The notes under the pieces are model-generated. The model was not told where the DNA came from, searched no databases, and saw nothing but the letters and a program-made list of their open reading frames with translations. From the NCBI RefSeq assembly GCF_021021435.1, contig NZ_JAINWI010000014.1, positions 124,001 to 188,000 of the forward strand: a stretch of DNA of 64,000 nt, read 5' to 3'. Source of the stretch: Seohaeicola saemankumensis (GTDB lineage Bacteria > Pseudomonadota > Alphaproteobacteria > Rhodobacterales > Rhodobacteraceae). The position numbers and the translations under genes were made by a program. Positions within the stretch are counted from its first letter, which is position 1. The number at the start of each line of letters is the position of its first letter. Positions 60,237 to 64,000 of the stretch are shown in pieces.

Positions 60237-62321
60237 ATGGCGAAATGGGATCATGACGGGCCGATTCTGGAAATCGACAAGCTGTCGATCTCTTTCTTCA
60301 CGCGCCTGCGCGAAATCCCTGCGGTGATGGATTTCTCTGTCACCGTCCAACCGGGCGAGGCGGTGGGCTTGGTGGGCGAAAGCGGCTGCGGCAAATCCAC
60401 CGTAGCGCTGGGGGTCATGCAGGATCTGGGCGTGAACGGGCGCATCGTGGGCGGATCCATCAAGTTCAAGGGCCGCGATCTGGGCGCTATGTCAGCAGAG
60501 GAATTGCGCGACATTCGCGGCAACGAGATCGCAATGATCTATCAGGAGCCGATGGCCAGCCTGAATCCCGCCATGCGGATCGGCAAACAGCTGATGGAAG
60601 TGCCCATGATCCATGAGGGGATCTCGCAAAAAGAGGCCGAGGCGCGCGCCTTGCAGGTCATCCAAGATGTGAAACTGCCCGACCCCGAACGCATCCTGCG
60701 CGCCTATCCGCACCAGTTGTCGGGCGGGCAGCAGCAGCGCATTGTGATTGCGATGGCGCTCATGTCCAAGCCAGCGCTATTGATTCTGGACGAGCCGACG
60801 ACAGCGCTGGATGTCACGGTCGAAGCCGCAATTGTGGAACTGGTCAAGGATCTGGGCAAGAAATACGGCACCTCGATGCTGTTCATCAGCCATAACCTCG
60901 GGCTGGTGCTGGAAACCTGCGACCGTATCTGCGTGATGTATTCCGGCGAAGCGGTCGAGCGCGGCAGTATCACCGATGTGTTCGACCAGATGCGCCATCC
61001 TTATACACAGGCGCTGTTCCGCTCGATCCCGCTGCCGGGGGCCGACAAGAACGCAAGCCCGCTGATCGCCATTCCAGGCAATTTCCCCCTGCCCCATGAG
61101 CGCCCCGATGGGTGCAATTTCGGCCCGCGCTGCGACTATTTTCAGGCGGGGCGCTGCGATCAGGGCGTGATCCGCATGGCCCCGGTCGATGACGCAGCCA
61201 GCCACGAGACACGCTGCCTGAGGTTCAACGAGATTGACTGGACCGCCCTGCCCGCAAAGGCCGACGTCAAGCAGAAGGGCGAGATCGGCAATGTGGTCCT
61301 CAGGATGGAGAATCTCAGGAAATACTATCAGGTCGCCGCCAGCAAGCTGTTCGGCGGCGGCGAGATGAAGGTGGTCAAAGCCAACGAAACCCTGTCATTC
61401 GAGGCCCGCGAAGGCGAGACCTTGGCGATTGTGGGTGAATCGGGTTGCGGCAAATCCACCTTTGCCAAGGTGTTGATGGGTCTTGAGACCGCGACAGACG
61501 GGCAGATCCTGCTGGACAACCGCAGCATCGGCGATGTGCCGATCCAGAAGCGCGATACCAAAACAGTGGCCGATGTGCAGATGGTGTTCCAGAACCCGTT
61601 CGACACGCTGAACCCCTCGATGACGGTGGGTCGGCAGATCATCCGCGCGCTCGAGATTTTCGGTGTCGGTGACAGCGAGGAGACGCGCCGTCAGCGCATG
61701 CTGGAACTGCTGGATCTGGTGAAACTGCCCCGCGCTTTTGCGGACCGGATGCCGCGCCAGTTGTCGGGCGGGCAGAAACAGCGCGTCGGTATCGCGCGCG
61801 CCTTTGCAGGCGATGCGCGGATCGTGGTGGCGGACGAGCCTGTCTCGGCGCTGGATGTGTCGGTGCAGGCTGCCGTGACCGATCTGCTGATGGAGATCCA
61901 GCGCAAGCACAAGACCACGCTGCTGTTCATCAGCCATGACCTGTCGATCGTGCGCTACCTGAGCGACCGTGTGATGGTGATGTATCTGGGCCATGTGGTA
62001 GAGCTTGGCACCACCGATCAGGTCTTCAGCCCGCCCTATCATCCCTATACCGAGGCGCTATTGTCAGCGGTGCCCATCGCCGATACCCGCGTGACAAAAA
62101 AGCATATTGTGCTGGAAGGCGATATCCCTTCAGCCATGAACCCGCCACCCGGTTGTCCGTTCCAGACGCGCTGCGGCTGGAAAACACGCGTGCCGGACGG
62201 CTTGTGCGACCGCGAAGTGCCGCCGCAACGGACATTAGCCGAGGGGCACCAGATCAAATGCCATCTGCCCGACAAGGAACTGGCCACGATGGTGCCGGTC
62301 ATCCAGATCGCCGCGGAATGA
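60237..62321 (+). CDS. Fused DppD-DppF ATPase of the ABC importer
   Basis: 694 residues with two complete ATPase halves. Half 1: Walker A GESGCGKST (48-56), signature LSGGQQQR, Walker B ALLILDEPTTALD. Half 2: Walker A GESGCGKST near residue 400, signature LSGGQKQR, Walker B RIVVADEPVSALD. Each half ends with the oligopeptide-family C-terminal Cys motif (CNFGPRCDYFQAGRC and CPFQTRCGWKT), which binds an Fe-S cluster in some relatives. The start has AGGAG 7 bases upstream. It supplies both ATPases for the permease pair. Confidence 0.95.
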   Translation: MAKWDHDGPILEIDKLSISFFTRLREIPAVMDFSVTVQPGEAVGLVGESGCGKSTVALGVMQDLGVNGRIVGGSIKFKGRDLGAMSAEELRDIRGNEIAMIYQEPMASLNPAMRIGKQLMEVPMIHEGISQKEAEARALQVIQDVKLPDPERILRAYPHQLSGGQQQRIVIAMALMSKPALLILDEPTTALDVTVEAAIVELVKDLGKKYGTSMLFISHNLGLVLETCDRICVMYSGEAVERGSITDVFDQMRHPYTQALFRSIPLPGADKNASPLIAIPGNFPLPHERPDGCNFGPRCDYFQAGRCDQGVIRMAPVDDAASHETRCLRFNEIDWTALPAKADVKQKGEIGNVVLRMENLRKYYQVAASKLFGGGEMKVVKANETLSFEAREGETLAIVGESGCGKSTFAKVLMGLETATDGQILLDNRSIGDVPIQKRDTKTVADVQMVFQNPFDTLNPSMTVGRQIIRALEIFGVGDSEETRRQRMLELLDLVKLPRAFADRMPRQLSGGQKQRVGIARAFAGDARIVVADEPVSALDVSVQAAVTDLLMEIQRKHKTTLLFISHDLSIVRYLSDRVMVMYLGHVVELGTTDQVFSPPYHPYTEALLSAVPIADTRVTKKHIVLEGDIPSAMNPPPGCPFQTRCGWKTRVPDGLCDREVPPQRTLAEGHQIKCHLPDKELATMVPVIQIAAE

Positions 62322-62325
62322 CCCT

Positions 62326-62676
62326 GTGCCGGATTTCGCCCCCCTGCCAGCACTTCCCTATTTTGCGGTGATCTTCACCGCACAGCGGGCCGAGGGCGAT
62401 CACGGCTATACCGCCATGGCCGACCGGATGAGCGATATGGCCCTGTCCAGTCCGGGATGTCTGGGGATGGAAAGCACCCGCCACGCAGGCGGCTTCGGAA
62501 TCACCGTCAGCTACTGGCGTGACGAGGCGTCGATCCTTGCATGGAAGGCGGATGCGCAGCATCTGGTGGCGCAGCAATTAGGGCAGGATCGCTGGTATAC
62601 GCATTACAACCTGCGGGTGGCACTTGTAGAGCGGCATTATAGCGGCCCAGAGGGGCGCGCACCCGTCAGGGATTAG
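62326..62676 (+). CDS. ABM-fold protein (antibiotic biosynthesis monooxygenase-like)
   Basis: 116 residues, GTG start 4 bases after the importer ATPase stop. [58 protein letters not shown] and a C-terminal Tyr-rich segment are the ferredoxin-like dimer pattern. Catalytic role unknown; likely co-transcribed with the importer, perhaps acting on the imported compound. Its stop overlaps the convergent transglycosylase gene. Confidence 0.82.
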   Translation: MPDFAPLPALPYFAVIFTAQRAEGDHGYTAMADRMSDMALSSPGCLGMESTRHAGGFGITVSYWRDEASILAWKADAQHLVAQQLGQDRWYTHYNLRVALVERHYSGPEGRAPVRD

Positions 62677-63263
62677 CCGCCCCAGATCACCTTGACGTAA
62701 TTCTGGGTCTCGCGGTAGGGCGGCACGCCGCCATGTTTCTTTACCGCGCCCGGCCCCGCATTATAGGCCGCCAGCGCCAGCCGCCAGTTGCCGAAATCGC
62801 GATATTGCTGCATCAGGTAGCGCGCCCCGCCATCAAGGTTTTCGTAAGGGTCATTCGGATCAACCCGCAACAGACGCGCTGTCTGCGGCATCAACTGCGC
62901 CAGTCCCAGCGCGCCCTTGTGCGATACCGCCTTTGGGTTGAACCCCGATTCCTGCTGCACCAGTTTCAAAAACAGATCTTCGGGCACACCGTGGCGGCGC
63001 GCGGCATCGCGGGCCATCGCCAGATAGGGCCCCTTGTAGCGCCCGTTATAGGCAGGCCCGCCTGATCCCCATTTCGTGGGTGTCATCACGCTGGGCGGTT
63101 GCAGCCTGACCGAGTTGTTGTATTGCGACTTGGCCCGTGTATCGAGTATCTTGGTCTGCGAAGCGAAGAGCTTGACCCGCGACTGGGTCGATATCGTATC
63201 GGCCTGCACAGCCCCGGTAAGGCCAATTGCCACAATGGCCGCCCCTGCGACTCCTCTGATCAT
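62673..63263 (-). CDS. Lytic transglycosylase (SLT family)
   Basis: 196 residues. Signal peptide ending near GAVQA, a linker, and the SLT domain from about residue 75: catalytic Glu105 in [27 protein letters not shown], then [13 protein letters not shown] and [24 protein letters not shown]. It cleaves peptidoglycan glycan strands to anhydromuropeptides. Ends 4 bases into the convergent ABM gene. Confidence 0.93.
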   Translation of the reverse strand: MIRGVAGAAIVAIGLTGAVQADTISTQSRVKLFASQTKILDTRAKSQYNNSVRLQPPSVMTPTKWGSGGPAYNGRYKGPYLAMARDAARRHGVPEDLFLKLVQQESGFNPKAVSHKGALGLAQLMPQTARLLRVDPNDPYENLDGGARYLMQQYRDFGNWRLALAAYNAGPGAVKKHGGVPPYRETQNYVKVIWGG

Positions 63264-63476
63264 GTCACACCGCCCCGTTTGTCATCGGGCAGGACTATAC
63301 CGCCTCTGACAGGTTTTTCCACCCTTTTGCAGCCTCGCAGCCACCGGTCGTATTGGCGCCCCAGTGCTTTTAGCGGTTGTTCCGATGTTAGGCGTGTTTT
63401 AACCATGTTGCATGACAACAAAGGGCGTGATCCACGGGTCACCCAAACCCAAACACAGATTCGACGGGAGAGATTC

Positions 63477-63980
63477 ATGGCCGGCTCGGTAAACAAGGTA
63501 ATTCTGATCGGCAATCTGGGGCGCGACCCCGAGGTGCGGACCTTCCAGAATGGCGGCAAGGTGTGCAACCTGCGGATCGCCACATCGGAACAGTGGAAAG
63601 ACAAGCAGTCGGGTGAACGCAAAGAGCGCACCGAATGGCACACCGTCGCAGTGTTTCAGGAAGGCCTCGTGCGCATCTGCGAGCAATTTCTGAAAAAAGG
63701 TTCAAAGGTTTATATCGAGGGCAAACTGCAAACCCGCAAATGGCAGGACCAGAGCGGCGCCGACCGCTATTCCACCGAAGTGGTGCTGCAAGGCTATGAC
63801 GGCACGCTGACCATGTTGGACGGCCCATCGGGGGGTGGTGGCGGTGGTGGCAACCAGTCCTCTGGCGGCGGCGGTGGCCATGATTACCCGGGCGATTACG
63901 GTGGCGGCTATGACAGCGGCCCCTCGCAGGGCGGCGGCCGCGCGCCCTCGCGCGATATCGACGATGAAATCCCGTTCTGA
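63477..63980 (+). CDS. ssb: Single-stranded DNA-binding protein
   Basis: 167 residues. OB-fold ([46 protein letters not shown]) over about residues 1-110, a Gly-rich linker, and the acidic protein-docking tip DIDDEIPF. Start follows a GGGAGAG site. Upstream 214-base spacer shared with the transglycosylase contains no GTTC-N7-GTTC LexA box that I can see. The 20 bases after it to the window end show nothing. Confidence 0.98.
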   Translation: MAGSVNKVILIGNLGRDPEVRTFQNGGKVCNLRIATSEQWKDKQSGERKERTEWHTVAVFQEGLVRICEQFLKKGSKVYIEGKLQTRKWQDQSGADRYSTEVVLQGYDGTLTMLDGPSGGGGGGGNQSSGGGGGHDYPGDYGGGYDSGPSQGGGRAPSRDIDDEIPF

Positions 63981-64000
63981 TGACTGTATCCAAGGGCCTG

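Noticed and set aside
63350-63476. LexA/SOS box upstream of ssb
   Set aside because: One GTTC is present in the spacer but there is no second GTTC seven bases later.

Overview
The window reads as one contiguous stretch of a GC-rich alphaproteobacterial chromosome of the Rhodobacterales (Roseobacter/Rhodobacter) type. Grounds for this are the order dusB-ntrB-ntrC-ntrY-ntrX, an NtrC without the GAFTGA loop, a fused ispDF, ctrA beside sciP (DUF1153), neighbouring DUF6456 and DUF6477 genes, an lpxI-type lipid A cluster, and GC-rich spacers carrying a CCCCGGGATATTTG repeat. Almost all of it is core chromosome. I see no prophage, insertion sequence, CRISPR array, rRNA or convincing tRNA.

Layout. 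1-6122 (minus): nitrogen-control operon dusB-ntrB-ntrC-ntrY-ntrX, with ntrX cut by the window edge. 6361-8472 (plus): ispDF-pgpA-pncC. 8501-10302 (minus): MmgE/PrpD protein and a COQ10/RatA-type START protein. 10399-12460 (plus): phosphoribosyltransferase and two c-type cytochromes. 12545-16522 (minus): lipA, oxyR, a membrane protein and a DUF6456 regulator, followed by divergent DUF6477. 17182-18726 (minus): a non-pyrrolysine MttB-family methyltransferase. 18913-27959 (plus): guaA, a small monooxygenase-fold protein, two EamA exporters, an ATPase, metA, a lipoprotein hydrolase, ppk2, a TetR regulator and a small porin-like protein. 28107-29645 (minus): rplM-rpsI and a PaaI thioesterase. 29763-34065: enoyl-CoA hydratase, trmFO, gluQ, hisI and an IscU-like scaffold.

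34275-39973 (minus): sciP, ctrA, ligA-recG and an unlisted 40-residue membrane-protein gene with a TGAGAACA repeat array upstream. 40140-41282 (plus): mnmA. 41341-53749 (minus): the large pyrH-frr-uppS-cdsA-dxr-rseP-(small membrane protein)-bamA-ompH-fabZ-lpxA-lpxI-lpxB cluster, covering ribosome recycling, isoprenoid carriers, phospholipid precursors, outer-membrane protein assembly and lipid A. 53888-62676 (plus): miaA, an AraC regulator and a dipeptide-family ABC importer whose permeases are unusually long and whose two ATPases are fused. The window ends with a lytic transglycosylase (minus) and ssb (plus).

The least explained items are: two short membrane-protein genes (34275-34397 and 47919-48068); a DnaA-box pair plus CtrA-like site between DUF6456 and DUF6477; the insertions in the ABC permeases with palindromes upstream of their operon; and the two-copy intergenic repeat. 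Starts were chosen from ribosome-binding sites, overlaps with neighbours and family N-termini. All family names rest on motif recognition, not on searches.
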